From positions 1 to 64,000 of the forward strand of contig NZ_MUHW01000014.1 in the NCBI RefSeq assembly GCF_002007235.1: a DNA stretch of 64,000 bases. Direction: 5' to 3'. Of this stretch, positions 53,053 through 62,744 are shown piece after piece (the first letter of the stretch is position 1; the number at the start of each line of letters is the position of its first letter). The notes under the pieces are model-generated. The model was not told the origin of the DNA and ran no database searches. It saw only the letters and a list, made by a program, of their open reading frames with translations. This DNA is from Oribacterium sp. C9. GTDB taxonomy: Bacteria; Bacillota; Clostridia; Lachnospirales; Lachnospiraceae. Both the position numbers and the translations under genes were made by a program.

Positions 53053-55923
53053 ATGGCTGGTATAAGTACGGGCATTGAACTAAATGATGGCTTCTCGCAG
53101 CAGATTTACAGCATGATCAATGCGGTAAATGCCGGTGTATCCGCCATGGAACAGCTTGAGAGCACCATGGATGCAAATGTGAGCATGGATGGTATATCTA
53201 ACATCCATGATGGCGTTAACCGTGCGGCTGAAGCTGTGAACGATCTCATTCAGTCAATGGCACAGCTACATAATACTGACCCATATTCCGAAAACAGTAT
53301 GCCTTCTCCGATGGAGACAAGCCCGGAGACGGCTCAGCCACGTGCGCCCCCTGAATGGATGCATGACGGTTTACAGGTTTTCACGAATACGGGCATTGAA
53401 CGTTTTGAACAGGAAGTTCAGAACACGGACACAATGATGTCCGCACTGACTGAAAAGCTTCAAAGAACAGCACAGATTGCATCAGGAATGGATATCATGC
53501 CGGATGGAGCTGTGCAGGATATTCAGTCAGTTCAGACACGCCTTCAGGGCATTCAGCAGCATATCCAGTTGATAGAATCAAACCCATTGAACATGGGAAC
53601 TGCCGAAGCCAACGAAGGGCTTGAGACACTACGATCACAGCTCTATCAGGCAGAAAAAGCACAGGACGCACTGAACGCCGCACTGGAAGACATGGATGTC
53701 GAAGCCGCCAATGAAGCATATATTCAATTATCCAATACCGTAAGCAACACCGAAAGATATATTCGCGATAACACCGATGAGCAGGGCAGATTTAACAGTG
53801 TCATCGATGAAGGAACAGAATCTGCATTCAGTCTTCAAAAGGCGATTGCGGGAGCAGTTGCAGCGTTTGCCGGAGTAGCCGGAATACGTAAGGCGATAGG
53901 ATGGATTCAGGACACGACAGAAGCCTTTAACATCCAGAGGAACGCGGAAACGCAGCTGATGACGGTTCTCGGCAACATGGTTGATTATGCGGAAGTTCCT
54001 GAATTCATAGTTGGAATAGATGACACACTTGCCTTGGATGAAGCCGGTGAACTGATAAGCAAGATTGACGGTATGAAGGTCGAGATCTCACCCGAGATGA
54101 AGACTGATTATCTGTTGAATCAGTTCGATACATTATCAGCAAAAGCATCAGAGATTCAAAGTCGCGGAATGTTCGGCGATGAAGCGATGATGGCTGCCGC
54201 TGGTGAATTTGCGACATATATGTCAGATGTTGATGCCATCAGTATGATGATGGATACATTGACAAACTATGCGACCGGTATGTCAGGTGGTGGTGAAATT
54301 GATACCACGCAGATGGTGGATTATGCCACTAACCTTGGTAAGATCATGACCGGTGCCTATGACGCGATGACCAAAAAGGGCTTCGAATTCACGGATGCAC
54401 AAAAAGCGGTCATAAAGGGCAGTGCGACAGAAGCACAGTACATCGAAGCTCTGGGCGAAGATTACATCAACATGTCTGAGGACATGAGATCGGCAACAGT
54501 TATTGCAGATATCATCAACGAGTCATGGGTCGGTCTGTATGAGACAATGTCGGATACACCACAAGGCAAGATTCAGCAGATGACTAACAAGTTCGGCGAT
54601 ATGAAGGAAATGGTCGGTGGTCAGTTGTATCCGTACGTGATGCTGTTTGTTGATTCTATCCTCGAAAATTCCGACACAATTCAGGGAGTGCTGAATGGAT
54701 TTACCGAAGCTTTGCAATTCGTCATGGGAATTCTTTCATCCCTGATAGAAATAGCTTTTCAGGTGGCCTCGGTCATTATAGACAACTGGTCAATCATAGA
54801 GCCGATAATCGCCGGTGTTGCGGGTGCTTTATTGGTTTATTATGGGGCACAGCTTGCGGCAAATGCAGTATCTGTCGTCAGTGCAGGTATTCACCTGGCA
54901 ATGGCTGCAGCGCAGATGGCACAGGCCGCAATGACAGGAACACTTACAGCGGCAACGGCGGCACAGATTGCAGCACAGGAAGGGCTGAACGGAGCAATGT
55001 ACGCATGTCCTATTGTATGGATCGTCATGCTCGTTATTGCTTTGATAGCAGCTTTGTATGCGGCGGCATCCGCGATTGCACATTTTACAGGAATAGCAAA
55101 CTCCGGATTGGGAGTCATTGCCGGTGCTATAGGCGTGGTTATCAGATTCTTTCAGGAATTATGGTCAGCCGCATGCACAATTCTTTCAGCCATAGGTGCA
55201 GGTGCGGTAGCGCTGGGTAATAATATGGTGGCGGCGTTCCACAACAGTATCGCCAATGTAAAGACTTTCTTTTATGACCTGTTATCGACAGCGATGTCGG
55301 TCATCAGTCAGATAGCATCAGCATTGTCACAGCTTCCGTTCGTTGAATTTGATGCATCAGGTCTTGCCAGCGCGGCAGGTGACTATGCAGCAAAGGCACA
55401 GGCGGCGCAGGACAGCAAGATGGAGTACCAGGATATCGGTGCTGCATTCCAAGAGAAGATGGCCGGTTTTTCCGCGTTCCAAAGCGGGTGGGTATCAGAT
55501 TCATTCAAAGCCGGTGCAGCTGTCGGTGATAGCATCGCGGATAGTATTGGAGATGCATTGTCATTTGACAACCTTTTCAATGTTGATTCACTGACTGATA
55601 TGGGCGATCTTGCTACCACCATTGCGAATGGTACAGGTGCCGGCCTTGAAGGTTCCGGAGTTCCGAGTGCCGCCGGTGGCACAGCAGATAATACCGGCAA
55701 GATGGCAAAAGAGCTGTCAAAGACATCGGAAGATCTGAAATATTTGCGTGACATTGCAGAACAGGAAACTGTGAACAGATATACGCTGGCAGAAGTCAAT
55801 GTCGACATGTCAGGAATGAGCAATCACATCAACAATGAAATGGATCTGGACGGCGTGATTGGAAGAATGACTGATGCTGTAAACGAAGCTATAGATAATA
55901 TTACGGAAGGGGTACATCAGTAA
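53053..55923 (+). CDS. Tail tape measure protein (XkdO-like)
   Basis: A 956-residue protein setting tail length. It has long helical and coiled N-terminal and middle parts (for example LRSQLYQAEKAQDALNAALE). A region of hydrophobic helices lies around residues 560-760 (VIIDNWSIIEPIIAGVAGALL, AAQMAQAAMTGTLTAATAA). A polar C-terminal tail follows. Gln/Ala/Met richness is typical. It sits directly after the chaperone pair and, for a contractile tail, predicts a moderately short tube. Confidence 0.88.
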   Translation: MAGISTGIELNDGFSQQIYSMINAVNAGVSAMEQLESTMDANVSMDGISNIHDGVNRAAEAVNDLIQSMAQLHNTDPYSENSMPSPMETSPETAQPRAPPEWMHDGLQVFTNTGIERFEQEVQNTDTMMSALTEKLQRTAQIASGMDIMPDGAVQDIQSVQTRLQGIQQHIQLIESNPLNMGTAEANEGLETLRSQLYQAEKAQDALNAALEDMDVEAANEAYIQLSNTVSNTERYIRDNTDEQGRFNSVIDEGTESAFSLQKAIAGAVAAFAGVAGIRKAIGWIQDTTEAFNIQRNAETQLMTVLGNMVDYAEVPEFIVGIDDTLALDEAGELISKIDGMKVEISPEMKTDYLLNQFDTLSAKASEIQSRGMFGDEAMMAAAGEFATYMSDVDAISMMMDTLTNYATGMSGGGEIDTTQMVDYATNLGKIMTGAYDAMTKKGFEFTDAQKAVIKGSATEAQYIEALGEDYINMSEDMRSATVIADIINESWVGLYETMSDTPQGKIQQMTNKFGDMKEMVGGQLYPYVMLFVDSILENSDTIQGVLNGFTEALQFVMGILSSLIEIAFQVASVIIDNWSIIEPIIAGVAGALLVYYGAQLAANAVSVVSAGIHLAMAAAQMAQAAMTGTLTAATAAQIAAQEGLNGAMYACPIVWIVMLVIALIAALYAAASAIAHFTGIANSGLGVIAGAIGVVIRFFQELWSAACTILSAIGAGAVALGNNMVAAFHNSIANVKTFFYDLLSTAMSVISQIASALSQLPFVEFDASGLASAAGDYAAKAQAAQDSKMEYQDIGAAFQEKMAGFSAFQSGWVSDSFKAGAAVGDSIADSIGDALSFDNLFNVDSLTDMGDLATTIANGTGAGLEGSGVPSAAGGTADNTGKMAKELSKTSEDLKYLRDIAEQETVNRYTLAEVNVDMSGMSNHINNEMDLDGVIGRMTDAVNEAIDNITEGVHQ

Positions 55924-56616
55924 ATGAGCAGAAGCGGTTATGATGTGTATATCGGCAAGTGCTTATTGCCGGTGGCACCTGAAAAAATACAAGTAAAGAT
56001 AAAGAACCAGAATAAGACACTGAACCTAATAAACGAAGGTGAGGTGAACATTCTGAAAAATGCCGGACTTACGGAAGCTGAATTCGAATTCATCGTACCG
56101 CAGGTCCGGTATCCTTTTGCGGTATATAAATCTGGGTTCAAGGACGCGTCATATTACTTGAACTTCCTCGAAAAGACTAAAAAAGGACATAAGAAAGTTC
56201 AGTTCATCATCTGCCGTCGCACAGTTGGCGGTAAAGGACTGTTTAATACCAACTTGAAGGTGTCAGTTGAAGACTGGGCTATCACTGATGATGTGAAAGA
56301 AGGCTATGATCTTACTGTCAAAGTGAAGCTGAAACAGTGGCGAAACTATGGCACCAAAACAGTGACCATCAAACAGCCGGAACTCGAATCTGTAATAGCT
56401 CAGATGGAACCGGACCGTGAATCCGACAATTCACCTGCGCCAACTACGCAGCCGTTGACGTATACAGTCCAGAAAGGTGACTGCCTTTGGAAGATAGCCA
56501 AACAGTTCTATGGTAATGGTTCAGCATATAATGTGATCTTTAATGCAAACAGTAACCAAATCAGCAACCCAAACCTGATTTATCCCGGACAGGTTCTGGT
56601 GATTCCGACGGTATAA
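55924..56616 (+). CDS. LysM-domain tail protein (XkdP-like)
   Basis: A 230-residue protein. The N-terminal part (YDVYIGKCLLPVAPEKIQVK) is XkdP-like and the last 50 residues are a LysM peptidoglycan-binding module (YTVQKGDCLWKIAKQFYGN ... LIYPGQVLVIPTV). It forms the hub cap next to the tape measure and helps the needle meet the cell wall. Its ATG abuts the tape measure stop. Confidence 0.9.
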   Translation: MSRSGYDVYIGKCLLPVAPEKIQVKIKNQNKTLNLINEGEVNILKNAGLTEAEFEFIVPQVRYPFAVYKSGFKDASYYLNFLEKTKKGHKKVQFIICRRTVGGKGLFNTNLKVSVEDWAITDDVKEGYDLTVKVKLKQWRNYGTKTVTIKQPELESVIAQMEPDRESDNSPAPTTQPLTYTVQKGDCLWKIAKQFYGNGSAYNVIFNANSNQISNPNLIYPGQVLVIPTV

Positions 56617-56631
56617 GGGGGTGTATGAATT

Positions 56632-57630
56632 TTGGATATTCAACTGTTAATATCTGCCGCTGATGTCGCTGACACCGGCGGCACAGTGTATGAACCATCA
56701 ATTCAGGATGGACTTGAACTGACATTAAGTCGAAAAGGAAGTCCCGGAAAGCTACAGTTCAAAGCTATCGGGGACAGTGTATTGAAAATTGAAGAAGGAA
56801 ACGCAGTCAGGCTGACAGTAAACGGAACACCCGTGTTTTACGGATTTGTGTTTAAAAAGAAGTATGACAAGAATCGGATCATGACTGTTACGGCATACGA
56901 CCAGCTCAGATATCTGAAGAATAAAAACACTTATGTCTATGAGGGGAAAACGGCCACACAGTTCATTCAGATGATTGCGGATGACTTCAAGCTTCAGGTC
57001 GGAACATTGGAAGATACCAAATATGTGATTCCATCAAGAGTGGAAGAAAATACCACATTGTTTGACATGATCGGCAATGCACTTGACCTGACGCTGCAGA
57101 ATAACAAAGAAATGTATGTGCTTTACGATGATTTCGGAAAGCTGACTCTGAAAAGCCTTGAGAGTATGCGCATAGGCGATGCCGCATCAGGTCAGTTTTT
57201 GATGCTGGATGAAGAAACGGGTGAAAACTTTGATTATGAATCGTCCATAGATGACAACACATACAATAAGGTCAAATTGACCTACGACAATGATCAGACT
57301 GGTAAACGTGATGTTTACATCACGGAAAGCAGTGAAAATATAAATAAATGGGGCGTCCTACAGTATTTTGACACTATAAAAAAGGGTGAAAACGGGCAGG
57401 TAAAAGCCGAGGCGTTATTACAGCTGTACAACCAGAAGACGCGGAAGCTTAAACTGACAAAACAGTTCGGCGACTGCCGTGTAAGAGGCGGCTCGTTGGT
57501 CGTAGTGAATCTGATGTTGGATGATTTTCAGATCAAAAATTTCATGCTGGTAGAGCAGGTGAAACATACCTTTAATCATGGTGAGCACTGGATGGATGTA
57601 ACACTTCGAGGGGGTGAATTTGTTGGCTGA
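56632..57630 (+). CDS. Baseplate hub protein (XkdQ/gpD-like)
   Basis: A 332-residue hub protein with the gpD/gp27-like fold: SRKGSPGKLQFKAIGDSVLK, GTPVFYGFVFKKKYDKNRIM and VEENTTLFDMIGNALDLTL. A TTG start at 56632 is likely because AAGGGGGTG lies upstream; no in-frame ATG fits. It forms the central spike complex together with the next proteins. Confidence 0.85.
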   Translation: MDIQLLISAADVADTGGTVYEPSIQDGLELTLSRKGSPGKLQFKAIGDSVLKIEEGNAVRLTVNGTPVFYGFVFKKKYDKNRIMTVTAYDQLRYLKNKNTYVYEGKTATQFIQMIADDFKLQVGTLEDTKYVIPSRVEENTTLFDMIGNALDLTLQNNKEMYVLYDDFGKLTLKSLESMRIGDAASGQFLMLDEETGENFDYESSIDDNTYNKVKLTYDNDQTGKRDVYITESSENINKWGVLQYFDTIKKGENGQVKAEALLQLYNQKTRKLKLTKQFGDCRVRGGSLVVVNLMLDDFQIKNFMLVEQVKHTFNHGEHWMDVTLRGGEFVG

Positions 57631-57985
57631 TGGAACTGAACTTGTAAATGCAATGAAAAAGGCAGCGCTTGATGCAATGGAAGCTAAGAAACCGGTCAAT
57701 ATTGTGTTTGGAACTGTAATGAGTGCAGCACCGCTCGTTATAGTGACTGAACAGCAGATGATGCTCGGTCAAAATCAATTGATTCTATCCCGCAATGTGA
57801 CAGCCTACAATGTTCCGGTAGCGGTCAACTGGACTACCGGAAGCAAAGAAGGTCATACACATCCTGTTTCGGGTTCCAAAGTCTTGACCATCAACAATGG
57901 GTTGGTAGTTGGTGACAAGGTTTGGATGATACGCGAGCAGGGAGGTCAGAGATTTCTCGTTGTTGATAGGGTGGTGGGAGTATGA
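57623..57985 (+). CDS. Baseplate protein XkdR-like (DUF2577)
   Basis: A 120-residue protein with NAMKKAALDAMEAKKPVNIVFG and a compact OB/barrel-like core (VWMIREQGGQRFLVVDRVV), as in the XkdR/YqbR family. The TTG at 57623 has GAGGGGG 8 nt upstream. GTG 57614 or TTG 57620 are alternatives, all overlapping the hub gene's stop. Confidence 0.78.
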   Translation: MADGTELVNAMKKAALDAMEAKKPVNIVFGTVMSAAPLVIVTEQQMMLGQNQLILSRNVTAYNVPVAVNWTTGSKEGHTHPVSGSKVLTINNGLVVGDKVWMIREQGGQRFLVVDRVVGV

Positions 57986-58389
57986 TTCCGTCAACATCCG
58001 GATTCCTCCAGCAGGATTTCACGGTTACGGAACAACCAACCAAAACATACCGGATGGACATTCAGAATGAAGATTCGGTAAAAGGCTATACTGATGAGCT
58101 TGAAGCAATGCGACAGGCTAACTATAAAATTTTAAACACTGAACGGTATAAATACGTCATGTACCCATGGTCATATGGCTTTGAGGTCAATGATCTGTTC
58201 GGGGAACCTGTAAGTTACGTGTGTCCTGAGCTGGAGCGCCGGATCACGGAAGCACTTCTTACCGATACCCGCAATACAGAAGTAAGCGACTTCGAATTTG
58301 ATACGACTGCTCGGCACACAGTCAAAGCGAAATTCGTAGTTCATACCGTTTATGGCGACTATGAAGAAGAAAGGACGGTAAACATCTGA
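57982..58389 (+). CDS. Baseplate wedge protein XkdS-like (DUF2634, gp25 type)
   Basis: A 135-residue protein with TKTYRMDIQNEDSVKGYTDE, NTERYKYVMYPWSYGFEV and a C-terminal VKAKFVVHTVYGDYEEERTV, as in XkdS/YqbS. It connects hub and wedge in contractile baseplates. It is coupled by ATGA to the previous gene and TGATG to the next. Confidence 0.85.
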   Translation: MIPSTSGFLQQDFTVTEQPTKTYRMDIQNEDSVKGYTDELEAMRQANYKILNTERYKYVMYPWSYGFEVNDLFGEPVSYVCPELERRITEALLTDTRNTEVSDFEFDTTARHTVKAKFVVHTVYGDYEEERTVNI

Positions 58390-59594
58390 TGTATGAATCA
58401 GTAACGTATGATGTGATATTGCAGCGGATGCTTGACCGGGTATCGGACAAACTTGATAAAAGACCAGGTGCAGTAATTTGGGATACACACTCGCCGACAG
58501 CCATTGAGCTACAGGTTCTGTATATAGAGCTTGATCAGATTTATAAAGAGACCTTCGGTGATACTGCATCCCGTGAATTCCTCATCAAAAGAGCTAAAGA
58601 GCGTGGTCTGTCGCCGTATCCGGCAACCAGTGCCGTTTTGCGTGGTGAATTCACACCGTCAACTATTGATGTTATCGGAAAGCGATTCAACCTGTCATAT
58701 CTGAATTATGTTGTTACAGAGAAGATTTCTGACGGTGTTTATCAGGTCACCTGTGAGACACCCGGCGAATCAGGCAATCAGCATTTCGGTTCCTTGGTTC
58801 CCATCGATTACATTGACGGACTTGAAACGGCAACATTAACAGATGTGCTGATTCCCGGTGAAGACGAAGAGGATACCGAAGAGTTCAGAACACGATATTA
58901 CAACTCTTTCAACGATCTTGCTTTCGGTGGTAATCTTACGGATTACAAGAATAAAGTAAAAGCTTTATCTGGCGTGGGTGATGTAAAGATCACGAGAGTA
59001 TGGAATTCAGACATACACCCAGCGGACATGATCCCGTCATCCGCTGTTCAATCGTGGTATTCGAGTTATATTGAGACTGTCAGTGATGCAGATGTCAAAT
59101 TATGGCTACAGACAGTCTATGCAGCAGCTCTCAACAAAAAACTGACCGTTGGCGGTACGGTCAAACTAACCATCATTGCATCTGACTACAGCGTTCCATC
59201 CAGCACACTGATCAATACAGTACAGACAGCTGTGGATCCGGAGCAAAACGCCGGTGAAGGTGTTGGATTTGCACCGATCGGGCATGTAGTAAATGTAATA
59301 GGTGTGAGTGCTACTGCAATTAATATCACAGCACACATCACTTTTAGCGATGGCTATTCATGGGATACACTTGAAATCTCTGTAAAGAATAGCATTTCCG
59401 CATATCTTCTGACCTTGCGTCAAGGCTGGGCGGATGAAGACAGCACTACTGTCAGAATAGCGCAGATTGAAAGCTGTATTTTAGGAACCACAGGTGTGAT
59501 AGATGTTTCAAATACAACTATCAACGGTGCGGAAGAAAATCTGACATTAGGAAGGGATGAAGTGCCTGTGCTTGGTACGGTGACACCTATATGA
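58389..59594 (+). CDS. Baseplate J-like protein (XkdT, gp47 type)
   Basis: A 401-residue wedge protein with the baseplate J pattern. The N-terminus has AVIWDTHSPTAIELQVLYIELDQIYKETF. The middle has AKERGLSPYPATSAVLRGEF and FGGNLTDYKNKVKALSGVGDVKITRVW. The C-terminus is strand-rich. It is an essential part of contractile baseplates and overlaps the following gene by ATGA. Confidence 0.9.
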   Translation: MYESVTYDVILQRMLDRVSDKLDKRPGAVIWDTHSPTAIELQVLYIELDQIYKETFGDTASREFLIKRAKERGLSPYPATSAVLRGEFTPSTIDVIGKRFNLSYLNYVVTEKISDGVYQVTCETPGESGNQHFGSLVPIDYIDGLETATLTDVLIPGEDEEDTEEFRTRYYNSFNDLAFGGNLTDYKNKVKALSGVGDVKITRVWNSDIHPADMIPSSAVQSWYSSYIETVSDADVKLWLQTVYAAALNKKLTVGGTVKLTIIASDYSVPSSTLINTVQTAVDPEQNAGEGVGFAPIGHVVNVIGVSATAINITAHITFSDGYSWDTLEISVKNSISAYLLTLRQGWADEDSTTVRIAQIESCILGTTGVIDVSNTTINGAEENLTLGRDEVPVLGTVTPI

Positions 59595-60310
59595 TAAGAG
59601 AAGTTGACCTTAATTCCTATTTACCGCCTTATTTGAAGGGATATAAAGAAATTGCAGAAGCGTTAAAAGCAGAGGATCCTGAATTCGGGTTGCTCTGGGA
59701 GCAGGTAGACAGACTGCTTAAAAATCAGTTCATAGAAGATGCTGACGAATATGGCATTTCACGGCGCGAAGAGATCCTCGGCATTTTGCCATCGAATTTA
59801 GATACGCTTGAATCACGACGCTCAAGAGTCCAGACACTATGGTGGAATCCAACACCATACAGCATCAGAGCATTTACGGCGAAGATTGCGGACTTGTGTA
59901 GTGAGAATGGTTATGAAATCGATAAGTCGAAGTTACAGGAATATTGGCTTGGACTTACGACGCATCTGTCGAAATACGGACAGCTTGATAATCTCAGACA
60001 GCTTGTTGTTGGAATGCCGCCTTGCAATATGGTGGTTGATGTTATCAATGAAATTGTCACGCAAATCTGCGCTGCTGTTGTATATGCCGGAACAGTCCTT
60101 ACGGTCGGTTCTGTACAGCATCTTGATAACGATATCCACTCGGACGATGAGCTCTATATCAATCCTAAGGCCCTTGTAGCTGCAGTCGGCGAGATATACG
60201 AAGACTGTGAGGGCAATTTCGCGCGTGCTGAGCATGAAGATCTGACCACGAAAGAGCAGTGTGTAGGAACAGGAATCACCTGTGGCATGGCAACAACATT
60301 GAGTATGTAA
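59591..60310 (+). CDS. Tail protein XkdU-like (DUF2313/YmfQ)
   Basis: A 239-residue protein with SYLPPYLKGYKEIAEALKAED, NQFIEDADEYGISRREEILGI and RSRVQTLWWNPTPYSI, as in XkdU/YqbU proteins that link wedge and fibres. The last 60 residues differ from the family and end in a Cys/Thr-rich tail. It precedes the fibre genes. Confidence 0.85.
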   Translation: MIREVDLNSYLPPYLKGYKEIAEALKAEDPEFGLLWEQVDRLLKNQFIEDADEYGISRREEILGILPSNLDTLESRRSRVQTLWWNPTPYSIRAFTAKIADLCSENGYEIDKSKLQEYWLGLTTHLSKYGQLDNLRQLVVGMPPCNMVVDVINEIVTQICAAVVYAGTVLTVGSVQHLDNDIHSDDELYINPKALVAAVGEIYEDCEGNFARAEHEDLTTKEQCVGTGITCGMATTLSM

Positions 60311-60329
60311 AGAAAGGGGATGTGAATAA

Positions 60330-61433
60330 ATGGCAATTTTTACGCAGGGCGTTCTTACCAAAAAGGGACAGGCTCTGATTGCAAAATGCGAAGCATCCGG
60401 TGATGGTATCAGCATCACAAAGGTGAAGACTGGTTCGGGTGTTCACAATAATGTCAGTGCTGAAACATTGGAACAATTTACTGCACTCATCCATGAGGAG
60501 CAGAGCTTCGGCATAAGTGACCTGGCAACAATTGAAGGAAATAATGGTGTGGCTGTTATAACGGCGGTGTTGAATAACCGTGGGTTAACACAGCTTTATT
60601 ACCTGAATGAGCTCGGAGTATATGCTGAAGATCCGGACGAAGGTGAAATCCTTTATCTTCTTCTGGTAACAGAGACGAACAGCATGTATATGCCGCCCGA
60701 GAACAGTAGCGGAATAAGTACCATCACTGAAAGAATCTATGTTGAGGTGACTAACGCTCAAAGAACCACTATAAATTATGACGGAGCTGTGGTTTCGGCA
60801 ACCGAGTTCATAGCTTTACGTCAGATCGTGAATTCTGTCATACAGCATCTTACAGGTGGAACTGCCGGACAGATGCTGTATAAGACGGGTTCTGAAGATT
60901 ATGCGTATGAATGGGACGATAGTAATGTTATTACGGATTCATATGCGAATTTCCCTGAGGAAGGGCGCAGTGATGCGGTCTATATAGACAGGGATTCTTC
61001 GGAAATCTATGTGTGGAAAGTCATTAACAGTGGAACAGGAGAGATGGGATACTTCAAACTTCCTCTGGGCGCTGAGGCTTCACAAACATTACAGAGTCAG
61101 ATAACCACCAATGCAAACAATATTGCAGCGCTGACAACAAAACTACACGAAACCGTTGTGACAGTCACTGCTAATGGGTGGGTTCAGGGCACACAGGACG
61201 ATGAGGTGATATTCACCAATGAGATCACGGTGAGCGGTATGACTTCCAATGTTGCATTGAACGTATATCCGGTAACTCAGGCGGATACGATTCAGGGTAT
61301 CGAAGCCGAGAAAAAGGCTGCCAACATGTTCTGTGGACGTGGAATAGCAGAGAGCGCGACCGGTAAGATTGTTCTGACTATTCCCAAGAAGAAGCCGGCG
61401 GTAGATTTTGGTCTTGGTTTTACGGGGGTATAA
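60330..61433 (+). CDS. Tail fibre protein 1
   Basis: A 367-residue fibre. The N-terminal attachment module starts MAIFTQGVLTKKGQALIA, similar to the fibre gene at 62745. A beta-rich region (GMTSNVALNVYPVTQADTI) and a short helix (QTLQSQITTNANNIAALTTK) look like a trimerising stalk. It likely attaches to XkdU. No enzymatic domain was seen. Confidence 0.8.
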   Translation: MAIFTQGVLTKKGQALIAKCEASGDGISITKVKTGSGVHNNVSAETLEQFTALIHEEQSFGISDLATIEGNNGVAVITAVLNNRGLTQLYYLNELGVYAEDPDEGEILYLLLVTETNSMYMPPENSSGISTITERIYVEVTNAQRTTINYDGAVVSATEFIALRQIVNSVIQHLTGGTAGQMLYKTGSEDYAYEWDDSNVITDSYANFPEEGRSDAVYIDRDSSEIYVWKVINSGTGEMGYFKLPLGAEASQTLQSQITTNANNIAALTTKLHETVVTVTANGWVQGTQDDEVIFTNEITVSGMTSNVALNVYPVTQADTIQGIEAEKKAANMFCGRGIAESATGKIVLTIPKKKPAVDFGLGFTGV

Positions 61434-61436
61434 GTC

Positions 61437-62696
61437 ATGAGAGCGAATATTATTTATGGTGGCGGTGATTCGGTCGATTACGATGAGCTGACCGCCACAA
61501 GATCAGATGTCCCTGAAGGGCTTACATTTCTCGGGCATAATTCGGATGGAGATCCTGAGACGGGTGAGCTCCCAAATATGCAGAACATGCACAGTGCTCC
61601 GGGATATTCTGAGAACCGTCCGGACATCCCGATACATCAGGCAACATTTATTGGATATACGCTTGATACTTCCGGTGATGAGAAGATCGTGTTCACTGTT
61701 CCACACGGCGTATACCCTGGTGATGACTCAGCGTATGTAGGATGTGATCCAGAAGATATCGGTCTAAATGCCGATGTTATAGCCAATGGTCACGAAACTG
61801 CCGGTATAGTGGGGACTTACGGTTCTGACGGTAACCTTCAGGCGAAACATCTGATAACGGGCGAAGTTGGCTACGGAGCGAACGGGAAAGTTATAGGTTC
61901 GGCTGCAAACCGCGGTGCTGTCACAAGAACTCTTTCAGCTGGGGAAAGCTACACCATCAATGAAGGATTCTTTTCCGATGGAAAGATTACAGCGAAAGAC
62001 CTTACATCACAGACCGTGGGCACAGCGGCCGCGGGAAATATCCTGAAAAACTTTATCGCATGGGTGAATGGCACAAGAATCGTCGGGACGATGAAACATA
62101 TCACAGACGATGCATCTATCACATATACGTCTGACAACGGAACGAAAGTGGTGGTCGGTGATGCCTGCTTTGTATCAAAGAACAGCGATAATGTAGACCG
62201 CTTTCAGGTGCGATACAACGGCACACAAGGATTCATCACTCCTAATACGCTATTTGCAATAGGGCTCGACAAACTTCGTTCTGCGCTTGAACTAACGGCC
62301 GCAAAGATAAAGAAGGGCGAGAGCATTGCCGGAATAACCGGAACATGGTACGGGAATAAGAAGGCAATAAAAGCTTTTGCTGCGCGCGGATTCGGAACAT
62401 CTTCAAATAGCTGGATAACATCGGACAGCGAATCCTTTACAATGCCGGCAAACGGTACGGTCTATTATGGCGGTGCTACTGGTGATTACAATGGTTCTGG
62501 CAGTGGTACTTGTCGGATTTATAAAAATGGTACAGTCGTGGATAACCGCGATGTTACTGGAAACAGCTATAACTGGCGCGGTACCATGGTAAATAAATCA
62601 TTCTCAGCTAATGCCGGAGACGTGATTACAGTAGAAGCTACTGCGCCATCAGGATCCACCGTATTATGTTTCATACAAGCAGTAATAGTTTATTAA
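61437..62696 (+). CDS. Tail fibre / receptor-binding protein 2
   Basis: A 419-residue protein starting 4 nt after fibre 1. It has Gly/Asn-rich repeats of the type ANGHETAGIVGTYGSDGN and KIKKGESIAGITGTWYGN, a pattern common in phage tail fibres. The last 100 residues form a separate beta-sandwich-like domain (FTMPANGTVYYGGATGDYNG ... STVLCFIQAVIVY) that may bind sugar. A terminator follows directly. Confidence 0.75.
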   Translation: MRANIIYGGGDSVDYDELTATRSDVPEGLTFLGHNSDGDPETGELPNMQNMHSAPGYSENRPDIPIHQATFIGYTLDTSGDEKIVFTVPHGVYPGDDSAYVGCDPEDIGLNADVIANGHETAGIVGTYGSDGNLQAKHLITGEVGYGANGKVIGSAANRGAVTRTLSAGESYTINEGFFSDGKITAKDLTSQTVGTAAAGNILKNFIAWVNGTRIVGTMKHITDDASITYTSDNGTKVVVGDACFVSKNSDNVDRFQVRYNGTQGFITPNTLFAIGLDKLRSALELTAAKIKKGESIAGITGTWYGNKKAIKAFAARGFGTSSNSWITSDSESFTMPANGTVYYGGATGDYNGSGSGTCRIYKNGTVVDNRDVTGNSYNWRGTMVNKSFSANAGDVITVEATAPSGSTVLCFIQAVIVY

Positions 62697-62719
62697 CCCC
62701 GGACGACTCCGGGGTTTTT
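62695..62719 (+). terminator. Rho-independent terminator inside the fibre region
   Basis: AACCCCGGA pairs with TCCGGGGTT around a CGAC loop, followed by a T run. It overlaps the stop of fibre 2 and separates it from the next fibre gene, so that gene may have separate or read-through expression. Confidence 0.88.
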
Positions 62720-62744
62720 GATTTGAAGAAAGAAGGTATATAAA